Positions 34,600-46,850 of a stretch of 64,000 bases of DNA are shown piece after piece; the stretch's first letter is position 1, and every line of letters starts with the position of its first letter. The notes below the pieces were generated by a model that was not told the origin of the DNA, searched no databases, and worked only from the letters and a program-made list of their open reading frames with translations. The position numbers were made by a program, and so were the translations under genes. Source of the DNA: Bryum argenteum (taxonomy: Eukaryota > Streptophyta > Bryopsida > Bryales > Bryaceae); the NCBI GenBank assembly GCA_037043015.1, contig CM073324.1, forward strand, positions 23,142,097 through 23,206,096. The letters run 5' to 3'.

Positions 34600-34990
34600 T
34601 AATTTGATACTCATCACATTAAAGTCCCTTGTTCCTCATTCCCCAATCATGCTCTTGAAAATTATAGCATGTTCCCCGTTCCCTCCTTCCCCATCCTCCG
34701 TTCCCTTGTTCCCGATTCCCTATCCCAACTCCTGCTCTTGGTTTCATCATTCGTTCCTTATTCCATGTCTCATATTCCCTCGTTCTCCGCTCTTGTTCTC
34801 ATGTTCCTCATTCCTTCTCCTCTAATCTCCTTGCCATGTTAATTAGATTTAATCAACTCTTACTAACAACCAAATACCATTTACAAGAAGTTTCGAGACT
34901 CTTCAAAATTCTTCGTGCCATGTATGCATGACCATGGGACCCATCACCGAGGATTGTGACGAGCACTATTTATATATATATATATATATA
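34600..34990 (+). repeat. GTTCC-minisatellite element, copy 2
   Basis: Contains repeated GTTCCC-type units (34650-34815), then AATCAACTCTTACTAACAAC, GACTCTTCAAAATTC, ATGCATGACCATG and a (TA)n tract at 34970-34990. Colinear with copies at 42230 and 53820. Confidence 0.6.
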
Positions 34991-35959
34991 AAAGATGTGA
35001 ATTCTTTCCAACATTCCAAATTGCAAAGTGAAATTTATTGCTGATTAGGCCTAAAAGTTTCTCCGACATATTTTCTTTACAAAGACCACCAAAACAGCAG
35101 GTAAAGGAATGTTGAAACGTGCAATCATCATCATATTGAACCATAAGATTTTGTATGGGAATATGTGAAAAGAATCTTGTATCACATGGCTATATAGATT
35201 GCAAGATAAGTTTCGTTGAAGTTTGTTTATATTTGCCTCATATTCAGCACCCTTTGATTTATAATCAAGCATTTTTATAGGTTATATAGGTCCTACGAGG
35301 GTATAGATTGCATAGATATACTCCAAACTCACCTAGAAACAAGAATGAGAAGAGCCTTAGTGCATATTTACTTCCTAAAATGGTCTTCTTGGCCCTCGTA
35401 ACACTCCTTACTCTTTCTACAATAAGGGTAATAAACTTTATTCTAAGTTTGAGGAAAAAGATTTAATAATTGGTGAGGAATTTGAATCTAAGATTTGGTA
35501 CACATGTACTCATATACGTTAAGCACTAGATTGAATAGTTACGCACTTGAGAATTTGTTAAAAAGATAGAATTATCATCTTAAGGTAAAAGGGGCAATTT
35601 TCAGACTAGTCGACTTTAGGGGCAACAATTATTCTATCTAAGTTTATATTATATTTTTACCATCACTCATTGCTAAAAAAAATTACGACCTTGTAGTGAC
35701 AATAGTTGGTATACATATGGTATCTTAGAGCTTGTATGTGGATGACAATTATAACTATTTCCTCACCATCTTCACGGACGATGGTACTAATGTATACAAT
35801 GCTAGGCTACCTCAATATTTTGTTTGTGCTTCATAAGGTCTTACCCCATGATGGTGAGTTGTCGGATGAATACAAGAAACAAATCTTCCCATTTTTCATT
35901 ACAACCAAATATCCATTTGTATTGTAATAGTGTTGTGCATTAGGCACTCAAGATGTATA
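34991..35959. other. AT-rich intergenic DNA
   Basis: No gene, RNA or inverted-repeat element recognised. Small open frames in this stretch have no domain or splice support. Confidence 0.35.
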
Positions 35960-36268
35960 CACTAGTAGAAAATGGCACTAAAAGTGACGGTTGTACTAAC
36001 TTGTTCGTAATGACATAAATTGCTTGTTTTATTGTGCTTTTAATGATCTCTAAATAAGATATTATGTTCAATTGTCACTTTTATGTAGATTTTCTTTTTG
36101 TTGTAATAAGCATACTACAACCTACTAGATTAGTGAAGAATCTAAGGAACATTGACAAATATAAGTATTTATTTTGATGTCATAAAAAAACACAATTGAA
36201 ACAAGCCCTTCCTGTCATTACGGAGAAATCATTACAACAATCACTTTTAGTACCACTTACTATTAGAG
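35960..36268. mobile_element. CACTA-like MITE, 309 bp
   Basis: Left end CACTAGTAGAAAATGGCACT and inverted right end CTCTAATAGTAAGTGGTACT match over about 30 bp (continuing AAAAGTGA). A 3-bp ATA lies on both sides, as expected for CACTA elements. No transposase frame. Confidence 0.7.
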
Positions 36269-36289
36269 ATAGTCTAATAAGAGGCACAT

Positions 36290-36500
36290 TCATTAATTAA
36301 TCAATGAACCCCACACAAACCCCCTTATATTACCAAAGGAGATCCCCTTGAAACCCCCAACTTGTATGCCTAAAAGGGCAACCCCTCTGCCACACAATAT
36401 GAGATTAACCACCATGTGGCACCCCACAAGGGGTCCATGTGGCACCCCCACACGGAGTTCAAATGGCACCCACACAAGAGTATTAATTAATTATTGCTCT
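36290..36500. repeat. Short tandem/interspersed repeat with CATGTGGCACCCC motif
   Basis: CCATGTGGCACCCCACAAGG, CCATGTGGCACCCCCACACG and CAAATGGCACCCACACAAG follow one another at ~28-bp spacing near 36410-36475. A relative with CACGTGGCACCCCCTCAAGG is at 55170-55205. Confidence 0.6.
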
Positions 36501-38081
36501 TGGTGGCATGCAACTCCTACCACTATTCCATTGTACATTTACCTTCCATCTCTCCCCAATATTGCAATTAGATTAATAACCGGAACGTAAAAGAGGGCGG
36601 TATGTCGTTGAAGTTGCGAATAGAGGCGGCTGCTCCAACCATTATCTTACTCTTCCCCTAAATTTCCTATATCACTATTAAAAAATTAAAAAAAAAAAAA
36701 AAAAAAAAACATTGTTTTCTACAAGTGTTCTATCTATACAAGAGTTGATAATTAGTTCTACATGAAAATCAGCATTCTTTACCAAAAGTTACCCAATACT
36801 TTTTCTCAAATCTTCTATCATGAATGTTCACTTTGGACCATCTTTGCAATCAATGCTTCTTGTTTATTCTTCAAGCCACCAATCGCACAAATTCCAATAA
36901 ATTCTTTCATAAATAAATAAGAACACCAAACCCTTGTAGGTCTGGCGTGAATAAAATGCCCGTTCGACCTACCCTTGATGATATGCCCACGGGACATAAC
37001 AACAATGACGTAGGACTACTAACCCCTCTCAGGGTGGACACTATAAATTCTTTCACTTGCAAGAAAGTTCGCATGCTCTCACATTTAGTGTTATGGTTTT
37101 TAAAACTAGTGTTGCAACACTCTGGTAGTGTGCAACATTTAGTGTTATTGAGCGCAATTAACACTAATCAACAACTCTTGTGTAGTTACATATGAGTCAT
37201 AGTTGAGTCATACAAGACATTCTCAACAAGTTGTAAAACAAAAAACACCACTTTCTATAAGTAGATTGATCCAACGGCTCACAAACCTTGCGAGTTGAGA
37301 TTGGGATATTTTGCAACACCAAAATCGGGGAGTAGCCTCGTTGACAAGATCTCCACTAACGTTGTTGTGAAGCCACTAGATATAGAATATTAATACCAGG
37401 CAATGTGGTCCTGTGGACAGTCTGGTCGTCTCGAAACCGAAATGCCACCACCATGCACGCAGCCACGCATCGTACAACGAGTAGTGTAGTGGGCGGGGCG
37501 TCGACCACCAAACGAGCACGCCCAAGTGTCGTCGTCACTCTCGTATCTCTCGTATCTCTCGTGTCCGTTGCAGCCGCCAGCTCAAGCGGGCATCCTTCGA
37601 TCCTCTCAGGACTTGTCCTTTCCAAGTGCACGCACCCGTCACCTTCGTCACCCCCCCCCCCCCACTAACAATTATTTTCAGGACCTCCGTCCGTTTCAAG
37701 TGGGCTTCATCCATCGTAGACCACCCGCTTGGCATCCATGCAGCATCCCGATGAATGCTTCTTACCCCGTAACTTAGACTGTTACCTCCTCTCTCTCAAT
37801 CGCAGTCAGCATTGCTGGATCGAGCTCGACCATTCGGACGCGCGCTGACTCAGAACGATCACGAAGCCTGAAGAAGCAGCGATCCACCCAAAAACCGAAT
37901 CTTTATAGGAGAGAAAGCCATGGCTATGCTTGATATATCTGTCCATGCAAGGACAGGCTTTCAGGCAAATCAACTTCTGCACAAGTTCTTCCGATACAGG
38001 TTGGGTGTTGATCGAGAGCATTGCCGTAGTGTACCATTTCGGTGGTTCGACCGGTAGGTCGGTCAATTGGTTGATAGGTAG
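36501..38081. other. Intergenic region upstream of the GIP channel gene
   Basis: A poly(A) run of about 21 lies at 36689-36709 and a poly(C) run at 37652-37663. From about 37400 the DNA becomes GC-rich, typical of the approach to a gene here. Open frames at 37356-37777 overlap in several frames, lack domains and are not called. The stretch 37800-38081 is probably the GIP leader. Confidence 0.4.
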
Positions 38082-40764
38082 ATGGCGGAGTCGACTTACA
38101 GTCATGGACATGTGTTCGTCGCGGAGGTCGTGGGGACAGCGATCATGTGCGTGATCGGGTTGGGAGGTATTGCGAATGCAGTACTGCCAGGAACCAAGGG
38201 TCACGGAATCGGATTCCTGGGCATCGCCTTCTGCTTCGGGTTCGGCGTCTTCCTCCCCCTCCAATTCATCGGCCACATATCAGGTACCCTTCCTCCCATT
38301 CTATCGATCCTCCTCACTATTCCCTCGATCCTCCTCCTCAATCTCTCGATCCTCCTCGTTCCATTGAGGAAAGCAGAATATGGATGACAGCAATTACTAG
38401 TTCTTATATCGATCCGCTGGGTCTTGCGCAGGTTTGATTAATCCGGCGGTGGCGTTAGCATCGGCCGTGGTGGGTCGAATCACATGGGAACGGTTTGTAG
38501 TTTGTCTGTGTGGGGAGATGGTGGGCGGGGTACTCGGTGGGTTCCTGGTGTGGTTATCGTACGTCCCCCATTTCCAGCCGCTGGAGGTTGTGGAGTCTAC
38601 GGAGGAGACAATGTGCGATTGCTGCGATCTCGAGAATAACGGCGTCGCCATCATCAAGCAGGAACTTAGTGAACCTGCTCATCGCTATGCATCTGCTGGA
38701 ACGAGAATCACGTCCACAATCACGACGGGCCGAATCATGGACGCTCTTGAGAAACACCCCATGACCGAATTCTGGGATCACCTGAAAAATAAGGTTCGGA
38801 CCGAATACTACCAACTCCATCAGCTCCATGTCGCGTATTCCTAGTGCCGGTTTTAACCATACCGCCACAAGCTACATGATCTTTAGTTGTTTGCCTTCGT
38901 CCTCTACTCACCCTCTTCTCTGAAATTCATCGTCTGCACTTCTTTTTGCTCGCTTTCTACTCTAAGATCATCATCTTATTGCACCACTATCTACTCTAAA
39001 AACCACCATCTTACTGCAATAAACTGCAAGTAGATAACAGCAATTCATATCAACTGAGTGGTATATACAGCTTACGCAAAGCACTGTGTGCGCGTCGGAC
39101 TTGGCGAAAGAATCTCCCAGAGGCTCCATGGACAGGTTGCACGCAGCAAGGGTGAGTAGCCACACTCTACCCGATCCACTGCAATTATCAGTTACTGTCA
39201 TGAAGAATGCAATCTGGTAGAGTGATCATTTTTATAAAAGAAAAGTGTGTATGATCCTTTGCGTGCAGACAAAGTCGATGAAGTCGGCGTGTGGGCCGAG
39301 CGTGAAGCAACGAATAGCGGAGGACCAAGAAGTGAAGCTCATCGTCTTCTGCACACGGCCCTCCATAGCCAAGCACTACTGGTTTTTCTGTTTCTGGGTA
39401 GAGGCAGCGTTCACTTTTCTGCTCACTTACGGTGCCTTCGCCATTGGTAACCGTGGCGAGATCATTCCTTCGGAGTTCGCGGCTGAGCGTTCCCTTTACA
39501 AATACGGCCTGGAGCCTGCATTGATCGGCTCCCTTGTTTTTGCGTAAGTGCCATTGGATGCTTCCCTTCTTTCACTGTAGGATTCTGAACAGTGTCCTAC
39601 CACTAATCACTGTATTTTTAGAGGTTGAAACTAAAAAGTGCCATGCTTTTTATATCATCGATTTGCTAATCACTGCATGGTTAGCTAAAAAACGCACGTA
39701 CAATAGTCAACATTATGCTGCTACATTCAATGATCTTATTATGTGCTGGAATTCGGGTTGACCATGTCTGTCCTGATTGGCGATTCTACGCTCATTTGTA
39801 CACACTACTGGAGAAGTTCCGGATTTCACCTCCAAGAATGACTCATTGCAGCAGGATGAATCATCCTATTACTGAACAATGTAACACACAATACAAATTT
39901 CTGAGTGTTTTTACGATTGATTCTTAGCTTATGGATGGATGCATGGTGTGCAGGTTGGTGTTGTGTGGAGGTGGGATGACAGGACCTGCACTGAATCCCG
40001 CGCGCGACCTAGGCCCGCGCATTGTGCACTGGCTGTTGCCCATTCCTGGGAAAGGCACATCTGAATGGTGGTATGCATGGGTAAGCAGGCTCCTTAAACG
40101 CACAGCCCCTCTGAGAATACACTGAAAAGCAAGCCCCAGGGGCATGCTTGGGCGTTTAAGGGTTTCGAATAATACTCTTTCAGAAATATGGGTTTTCAGC
40201 TTAGGGTGCATTAGAAGTTACCACACAAAAGTATCGTATTTCCACCATGCTCAACGTAGGACACATCTCACCAATTTTGGTGAAAATCATTGTGGAAGGA
40301 GTCATTCAGCTTGAGTAGAAATAGCGTGGATGATTTTGAGTATGTGATTTGCGGTGGTTTGACAACTCTTGATGAGTATATGTCCCACTTAACCCCTAAC
40401 TTTCCTTGAAACCCGAAACGGGTTTTGGAGGTTCCTACACGAGAAAAAATCAGTCAACTTTGACCACTATAATCTCACAAATGAGGAAGAATGAACGGTT
40501 CAAATTTTCTATGTGAGAAGAATGTCAAGTGAACTTTGAGATCTTACGGTTGAATCTTTAAAAGAAATGCTTAGATTGAGATTTTTTAGCTTAATCTGAA
40601 GGAAGGTCAAATCTTGAGACTTAGACCGTTTTGCAACAAGGAAATTTAGGGATTAATGTGTTTGATTTGTGTGTTCTTATCAGGTGCCTGTGGTGGCTCC
40701 TTGTGTGGGTGCTATTCTTGGGGCTCTCTTCGCCGATGCAATGAAAGATGTACATCCTCGTTGA
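38082..40764 (+). CDS. GIP: GlpF-like major intrinsic protein (GIP-type aquaglyceroporin), six exons
   Basis: Exons 38082-38283, 38432-38793, 39071-39151, 39269-39543, 39954-40080 and 40684-40764 give 375 residues with consistent phases. Six membrane helices are seen (~9-31, 43-62, 86-110, 253-275, 297-315, 348-370). First pore motif GLINPAVALA has NPA at 71-73; second, MTGPALNPARDLGPR, has NPA at 321-323 followed by the RD typical of glycerol facilitators. HFQPLE after helix 3 and LIVFCTRPSIA before helix 4 resemble Gram-positive bacterial GlpF; between them ~100 residues are inserted, including a CDCC cluster and charged stretches. Moss GIP channels were described as similar to bacterial glycerol channels and possibly transferred from bacteria. 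Likely solutes are glycerol or other small uncharged molecules; membrane location inferred. Intron 5 hosts TTAA-flanked elements. Confidence 0.9.
40092..40168. mobile_element. Small hairpin remnant of the TTAA-flanked family, in GIP intron 5
   Basis: CCTTAAACGCACAGCCCC near 40092 pairs imperfectly with the inverted GGGGCATGCTTGGGCG and TTTAAGG at 40139-40165. The flanking TTAA is not intact. It resembles the 71-bp nested hairpin at 19573 in size. Confidence 0.45.
40393..40652. mobile_element. TTAA-flanked MITE, 260 bp, in GIP intron 5
   Basis: Ends CCCCTAACTTTCC and GGAAATTTAGGGA are inverted repeats with two mismatches, flanked by TTAA at 40389-40392 and 40653-40656. It lies about 30 bases from the acceptor of the last exon. 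Confidence 0.7.
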
Positions 40765-41885
40765 GAAGACAAGACAAATTGTAGATTTATTATTATTTTT
40801 TGTTGTTAGTGGTAATTGAGTGACAATCCACACCTTTTACACATGCCGAGCGGTAGTATTGGTTCAGCCCTTAGTTATAAAAATGTTCTTTTGTGGTTGA
40901 AGCTTCAAACATTTTTGATCGAGTAGAGTTACATATTTATTATTTTATTATTGTCAATAAATGATTCATCTATTGATTTCTTCAAAGGCAAGGTGATTTT
41001 TATGAAAGGGTACTTGTTATGATGTGTATGTCAACCTTAATTAAGTGTACCAAAATATATTTTTGACATTAATAGTGTTAATGTTGAATTTGCAACAATG
41101 GTTCTATATCCAAAAACCTCAAAAAAGCACATGAGTCTTAAGGAAATGTATCTCTTTCATCTCATGTTGGATTATAGCCTCATTTGTTAGGTTGAATTTG
41201 ATCTTATTGTGGTATCAAAATTAGTTCAAATCAAGATGTATTTAACATACCACATGGTGCATATTTTGTTTAGAAAGCCATGGGGGAGCTGCCAATGTGC
41301 TCAATGTAGTATTTGTCCAACTTTGAAAATTATGGATTGAGAATAACACACCATCCACCCATTTCTTTTATGTTTCCATATAAGTAATACGTAAAAGATA
41401 TTGTAGAAGAAATATGTCATTTTATAGGAATACAATAACAAGTTTGGTGTACCATAATGCCACTTGAAATACCACCAAACATGGTGACTACATAACAAAC
41501 ATACAAGAGAGACAAGATTTGGGTCCATTTTTAGTGTATAGACATCAATTTTCTTGGATGGAAATCTAAAATTCAATATACTTTGTTTAAACATTGCAAC
41601 TTGTAGGAGAAATCTAATGATCTATTAGGTATCTTTTTAGACACAACAGAGGCCTATGTGAAGTTATATGTTGTTAGTTTCAATAGGTTGGAGCTCACAA
41701 GTATAGCCCGCACATTTCTTTCTTCAAGTCTGAAGAAGAATGAAGAGCCGCTAAGGAACTAAAATTAGTTGAATTTATTATCATTGTACATATAATATGA
41801 AAAGCTTATTCTTGAAGTGCTCTTTAGATGGTTTGAAGTCGACTTTGTACCGATAATGGCTCAATAGGTTTCCAAACCCCTAAGG
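40765..41885. other. GIP 3' flank and AT-rich intergenic DNA
   Basis: No coding region is supported. AATAAA-like signals near 40957 could serve the GIP transcript. The rest lacks recognised features. Confidence 0.35.
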
Positions 41886-42225
41886 CCCTAACGTACCTGA
41901 TGTTGTTTTTCTACATGTTGGATGAAGAGCTAAAACTTTGACTGGCCATAACTTCTTCAACCAAACTCCGTTTTTGACAAAATACTTGGGTTTAGTCACA
42001 AATCAAGTCTAATATGTGTCGTAAGATTAGCAGACCCATAAATGAATTATGAATTAGTGGCGTGCATTATAGTAAAGGCAACTTTTGGTTTTGGGATTTC
42101 AAACATATTGCATATTTAACCACTCCATGCCAATGTGTAAACAAAAATATTTTTTCTTGAATTTTGTGTGATTTTTAGATGATTTCTAACAACTTTCTAA
42201 TTAGAAGCATTTTGATCCAAATAAC
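41886..42225 (+). mobile_element. Truncated copy of the ~970-bp TTAA-flanked element
   Basis: Begins ACCCCTAAGGCCCTAACGTA and follows the left third of the 17881-18852 element (CAAGTCTAATATGTGTCGTA; GTGGCGTGCATTATAGTAAA). It stops where a GTTCC-minisatellite element starts, suggesting the latter cut it off. Confidence 0.65.
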
Positions 42226-42229
42226 TTCA

Positions 42230-42620
42230 GTTCATGGTTCCCATCTTTTGTTCCCGGTTCCCATCATTTGTTCCTAGTTCCTATTATTCATTCATGGTTC
42301 TCGTTATTTGTTCATGGTCCCCATCCTCTATTCCCAGTTTCTAGTTCTTGTCCCATGTTCCCTCGATCTCCTCTTCACTCCTTAGTTTGCTTCCATTTTA
42401 CATGTTTCACATTCCTTGTCCCTTCGACTCCTTGTTATATTGTTGGGTTCTAATAAACTCTTACTAACAATCAAATACCACTTTCACAAACTCTTCAAAA
42501 TCTTTAAAATTCTTCATACCATATGTACATGACCAAATGATGATGGCCATGATCATGATCATGCATCACCAAGGACAGACAAAACCCTAATCGTGTTCTT
42601 TTATATATAGAGATACAAAA
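42230..42620 (+). repeat. GTTCC-minisatellite element, copy 3, just upstream of PDI
   Basis: A 20-bp unit GTTCCCATCTTTTGTTCCCG and variants repeat five or more times, followed by CCTTCGACTCCTTGTTATAT, AATAAACTCTTACTAACAAT, AAACTCTTCAAAAT, a CATGATCATGATCATGCATC block and TTTTATATATAGAGATAC. The last piece could act as a TATA box for PDI. Confidence 0.6.
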
Positions 42621-42936
42621 ACTAAGCAAGCAAGAACTTTAGTTGCTGATCTCACTTGGCCACTCCACAAGAGAAGTTGCTAACTCGAAATTGGGACGGT
42701 TTCTGGGTCCTCTATCTCAATCCCAGTTTGAAATGCAAGATTAGGGTTTAGGGTTTTGCTACCACAGAGAATCGCATTACAAATTTCCAGAAACGAACTT
42801 CACTCCCCGATCTCACTCACCAAGAAGAAAGACTCAATCCAATCGAAAAATTCTTTTCGATTTTTGCAGTCTCGATCGCAGACATTAATCCGGAAACAAT
42901 CGGTCTTCTGAAGTAATTTCATTCTCTGCCCTCGAG

Positions 42937-43182
42937 GTACGATCTTTTGAGAATTTCATAATCGCATTTCCTCCTCCCAATCGAGCGGGAGAAAGTGTAT
43001 TCGATCACAAGGACTGTAGTTTAAGCTTAGTAGCCTCACCTAACCGTTATTTCGGTCGCAATCAATGGACAGTTGATCGAGGAAGAGAGCCGGGAAGCTT
43101 TTAACACAGAATTTTCATTTCTTGGAAGTGATGTGGATGGTTATAAATTGTAAATCAAAGCATCAAATCAGTTTTCGATTAG
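42937..43182 (+). other. Probable 5' leader intron of PDI
   Basis: CTCGAG|GTACGATC gives a donor at 42937 and TTTTCGATTAG an acceptor ending at 43182, 13 bases before the first ATG at 43196. This would support that ATG as the start. Inferred from sequence only. Confidence 0.45.
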
Positions 43183-43195
43183 GTCTGAAGGGCAA

Positions 43196-45964
43196 ATGTT
43201 GCGAGGGTGCAGGAGGATGGAGATCCATTCATGGCTTGGACTACTTGTAGCGCTTATGCTGGTATCATCAACGAGTGCCGCAGTTTCTGAAGCGGATGTT
43301 CTTGTACTAAACGAAGACAATTTCCAGAAAACGATCGAGGCTCATCCTTTTATTCTCGTTGAGTTTTATGCTCCATGGTGTGGACATTGTAAGAAGTTGA
43401 CTCCCGAGGTTCGTTCTAAACCTCGCTCATCACTTCTTTTATTATGGTGAGCAGCAGCTGAAATGCAGCCATGTGCAGTACGCCAAGGCTGCAACGGAGC
43501 TCAAGAACCACGATCCTCCAATTGTTTTAGCGAAAGTGGACGCAAACGAAGAGAAGAACAAACCCTTGGCCACGAAGTACGGTATCAGGGGCTTTCCAAC
43601 TCTCAAGATCTTCAAGAAAGGTGGCAGCATTGAAATAGACTATAAAGGACCTCGGGAAGCTGCAGGGATTGTTGCTCATTTGAAACAGATGGTCGGGCCT
43701 CCTTCAGTGGAACTCACATCTGCTGATCAAGGGGAGGAGTTGCTGAAAAAGCCACAACTGACAGTGGTGAGCTTCTTTTCTATTACTTTCAATTGCTGCA
43801 TGGCCTGATGCATTTTGAGATTGTTACAGAGTTTGTATTATGTTCTGATTGCAGGTTGGCGTGTTCAAAAGCCTTGAAGACAAAGAATACTCAGACTTTT
43901 TGGTTGTTGCTGATGAGCTTCGATCAGATTACCAATTTGTTCACACTCTGGACAGCTCGTTTGTGCCCGATAATGGTGTTCCGTTAGTGGCTCCTGCAGT
44001 TCGTTTGTATAAGAGCTTCGATGAGGGCTTCAATGATGCTCCAGTGAGTCTCCAAAGTCTTATTGGTTGAGCAATAGTATGTATACTGATTCGGAGTACT
44101 TTGTCTGCACTGATCAAGAGTGAATGCTGACTTTTCTTTGGTTTGTCTTTATCTTACAAATGGAGTGTTAGAGGTTATATTGGTGCTGTTCTCATCTACT
44201 ATGCTATGTGCTTTGCAGGATTTGTCAGTGGCGGCATTGAAGAGCTTTCTTGAGGAGAAGAGCGTTCCGCTTGTCACTGAAATGAATAAAGATCCTGCAT
44301 CTCATAGTTCCTTGCTCAAGTTCTTTAATGCTGTTGCTACCAAGGTTCGTAGCTGAATCTATATGCAGAGACTTCAATTTTCTATTTCGATCAGTTAACA
44401 GTCGTGACAAGCCGCGAGTTGCTGAAGAACTTATTCTTCATCTGATATTCTTGACAGGCGTATTTACTTCTGGACCTGAAAGCTGATACTGCAGAGTCTT
44501 TTAGAACGACTTACGCTGAACTAGCCAAGACTTTCCAACCGAAAGGTCTCAAGTTTCTTATAGCTGATTCTAACGAGAATGACAACGCTGTGAAGGTTAG
44601 GAGCATGGAATTGAACAATCCGGGTTTTAGAGTACTATTTTCAAAATGCAAGGCTTGAAGTCGTCTATGTATTAACCATCATTCGATTTCCTTTCCTTGT
44701 TTGCAGGCAAAGGACAAGTAGGTCTCTAGCTTTAACGTCTGTAGAATGAGAGTAACTCTTGTTCACATCGTGCAGTTTTTTGGCATCAAAGATGGCGGAT
44801 TACCAGCACTTGTAATTCAGGACAAAGATAACAATGACAAGTATGTGGCAAGCAACATCAAGGCTTCTGATATGGCCGAATGGTTGCAAGATTATCAGGT
44901 AAATCTGCAGTTCTGATGAAAATAAGTAGTACAATAGTGGTATGTATTTTGCTCTTGTTAACCTATGAAACTATGCCTTTTGCAGGAAGGCAAAGTTGAA
45001 GCGTACGTCAAATCTGACGAAATTCCAGAAAAGAATGATGAACCTGTGAAAGTGGTGGTGAGGAAGTCCTTCAACCAGATGGTATTGGACTCCAAAAAGA
45101 ATGGTATCAAAATTTCACCAATCCTTTTGTGTTATAGCTGAATCTGATTCTTTTACACCTCATTATGTAGTCCTTAAAGTATTGTTCCAAATGTACGAGC
45201 CTCTCACTGAACAGTATCTCGAGTCTTGAATCTTAATGGTAAATGTTCATAATAGTCAAGATGCCGTCATCTATTTCCAGAGTTTGATAAGCTCCTTGAT
45301 TGAATGCTACAGTGCTGGTGGAGTTTTATTCACCTTCATGCGGGCACTGCAAGAAACTGATCCCTACATTGAATGCGCTTGCGAGAGAATTCAAGGACGA
45401 TGACGATGTTGTCATTGCTAAGATGGTAAGCGACCTCTTTTTTTATCTTCTATCAGTACTGTTTTCCGTACACTGATTTCCTTACATGAATTGATCCAAC
45501 AACGTCTCATATTGATGAATGCTTTTACCGACAAAGGTACTCTGACTAGTATGGGAATAAATACAACCTTTCTTAAAAGAAAACGGTAGTAACAATTGAT
45601 GTTACTCCTTTGTAAGAGGTGGATATTGCAAGATATTATTCAAAAGTTGATGTTACGCCTCAGTAAGAGGTTCAATGTACGAAGTTGATAGTGCATGATA
45701 CTATTGTTCTCATACAAAAATCCTATTCTTAGAGATGATGCTGACTCAAGTTGAGTTTTTGCTGTTCCTCAGGATGCAACCACCAACGATACTCCCTCGG
45801 GTCTTTTCAATGTGAAGGGCTTTCCTACTCTTTACCTTCACACTGCCACTGGAGAAATCATTAAATATGAGGGTAATCGCAGCCTAAGTGATCTTAGGGA
45901 CTTTATTAACAAGCACAGAAGTGCAGGTTCTTCGAAGAATGTAGATGCCAAGGATGAGCTTTAA
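43196..45964 (+). CDS. PDIL1: Protein disulfide isomerase (PDIL1-type), nine exons, ER-retained
   Basis: Exons 43196-43408, 43479-43766, 43855-44043, 44219-44344, 44458-44595, 44776-44898, 44986-45103, 45313-45425 and 45773-45964 give 499 residues. Layout is a-b-b'-a': a signal peptide (~8-29, [15 protein letters not shown]), first thioredoxin domain with APWCGHCKK (Cys62/Cys65), two inactive thioredoxin folds (~145-375), second active domain with SPSCGHCKK (Cys408/Cys411), and the ER retrieval signal KDEL at the C-terminus. It forms, breaks and rearranges disulfides in the ER lumen. In the second site Ser replaces the Trp usually before the first Cys (SCGHC for WCGHC); this may alter its redox behaviour. 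Met at residue 8 is an alternative start. Confidence 0.96.
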
Positions 45965-46211
45965 GTTTCAGGTTACAGGAAATCTTGGGTGATAGGGTGG
46001 ATTTGTATTCAACAAAGGGTGAAGAATCTGAGAGTTTGGAACCTTTTATAGTTGAGTTGCAATTGGATATAGATATTTGAGGGTGTAACTTTTGATGTTC
46101 AATGAATAATTTTGCTTGAACTCTAAATAGGAAGACTTGTAAATTTGTATGATCATGGAAATACTTATATTGACAATGTTGTATTTCCATGGTCGTAAAT
46201 TTCGTTCTTAA

Positions 46212-46850
46212 CCCCTAAATGTCCCTCCATTTCTTAGTAAAAAAAAAGAAGGTTTTGGAAGCTTCATATATGGAAATAAAAGTAAGTTATTCAACTCTCA
46301 ACTGTACAATCTTGTAGTACACGCAGTGTAGGTCATGTGGGTCAAATTTGAATTCATGAGGCCTTATGGATTGGGAGATCTTTATGTATTTGTACTCAGA
46401 AACAATTATGAAATTTAAGCATTGGAGTGAAAATATTATCAGCAAACCTATTGCAATCAAAAGCTTTACCAACAAGAAACTTGTTCATTTTCATCTTGAA
46501 AACACTCTTGAATAAAAATAAACACTAAAAACAATTTCTTGGCTCAAATAATAGTCTTGCAATGAGAAAAATTGCCTCATATTTTACAAAGAAAGAATAG
46601 TCTAAATTTAAACCTCTTGCACTAAAATCCATGTTATGTCTTCAAAACATATTGGATGACATTAAGATTTCTACAAGAAGAATTGTACTTGATTTGGATT
46701 CTAACCCCAGAAAATAAAATTGAAATCCAATAGTAGATGTAGGAGATACAACTCCTCAAAGACCATGCATTTTCTAGGTTGAGTTTTTGGACTAAAGGAC
46801 GCTTAAAGGACGCTTGGAAACTTGGACCAAAAGTCAACTAACCCATGAGT
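46212..46850 (-). mobile_element. Reverse-oriented, truncated copy of the TTAA-flanked ~970-bp element
   Basis: Begins with TTAA (46208-46211) and CCCCTAAATGTCCC, the right terminus in reverse. It then matches the 18852-18200 part of the reference element reversed (for example TATTGCAATCAAAAGCTTTACC-like and CACTGGAGTGAAAA-like blocks). The left terminus is missing; the end near 46850 is approximate. It lies head to head with the next copy. Confidence 0.6.

Noticed and set aside
37356-37777. Several overlapping frames on both strands upstream of GIP
   Set aside because: GC-rich DNA yields long frames in several phases at once; none has a domain or splice context.
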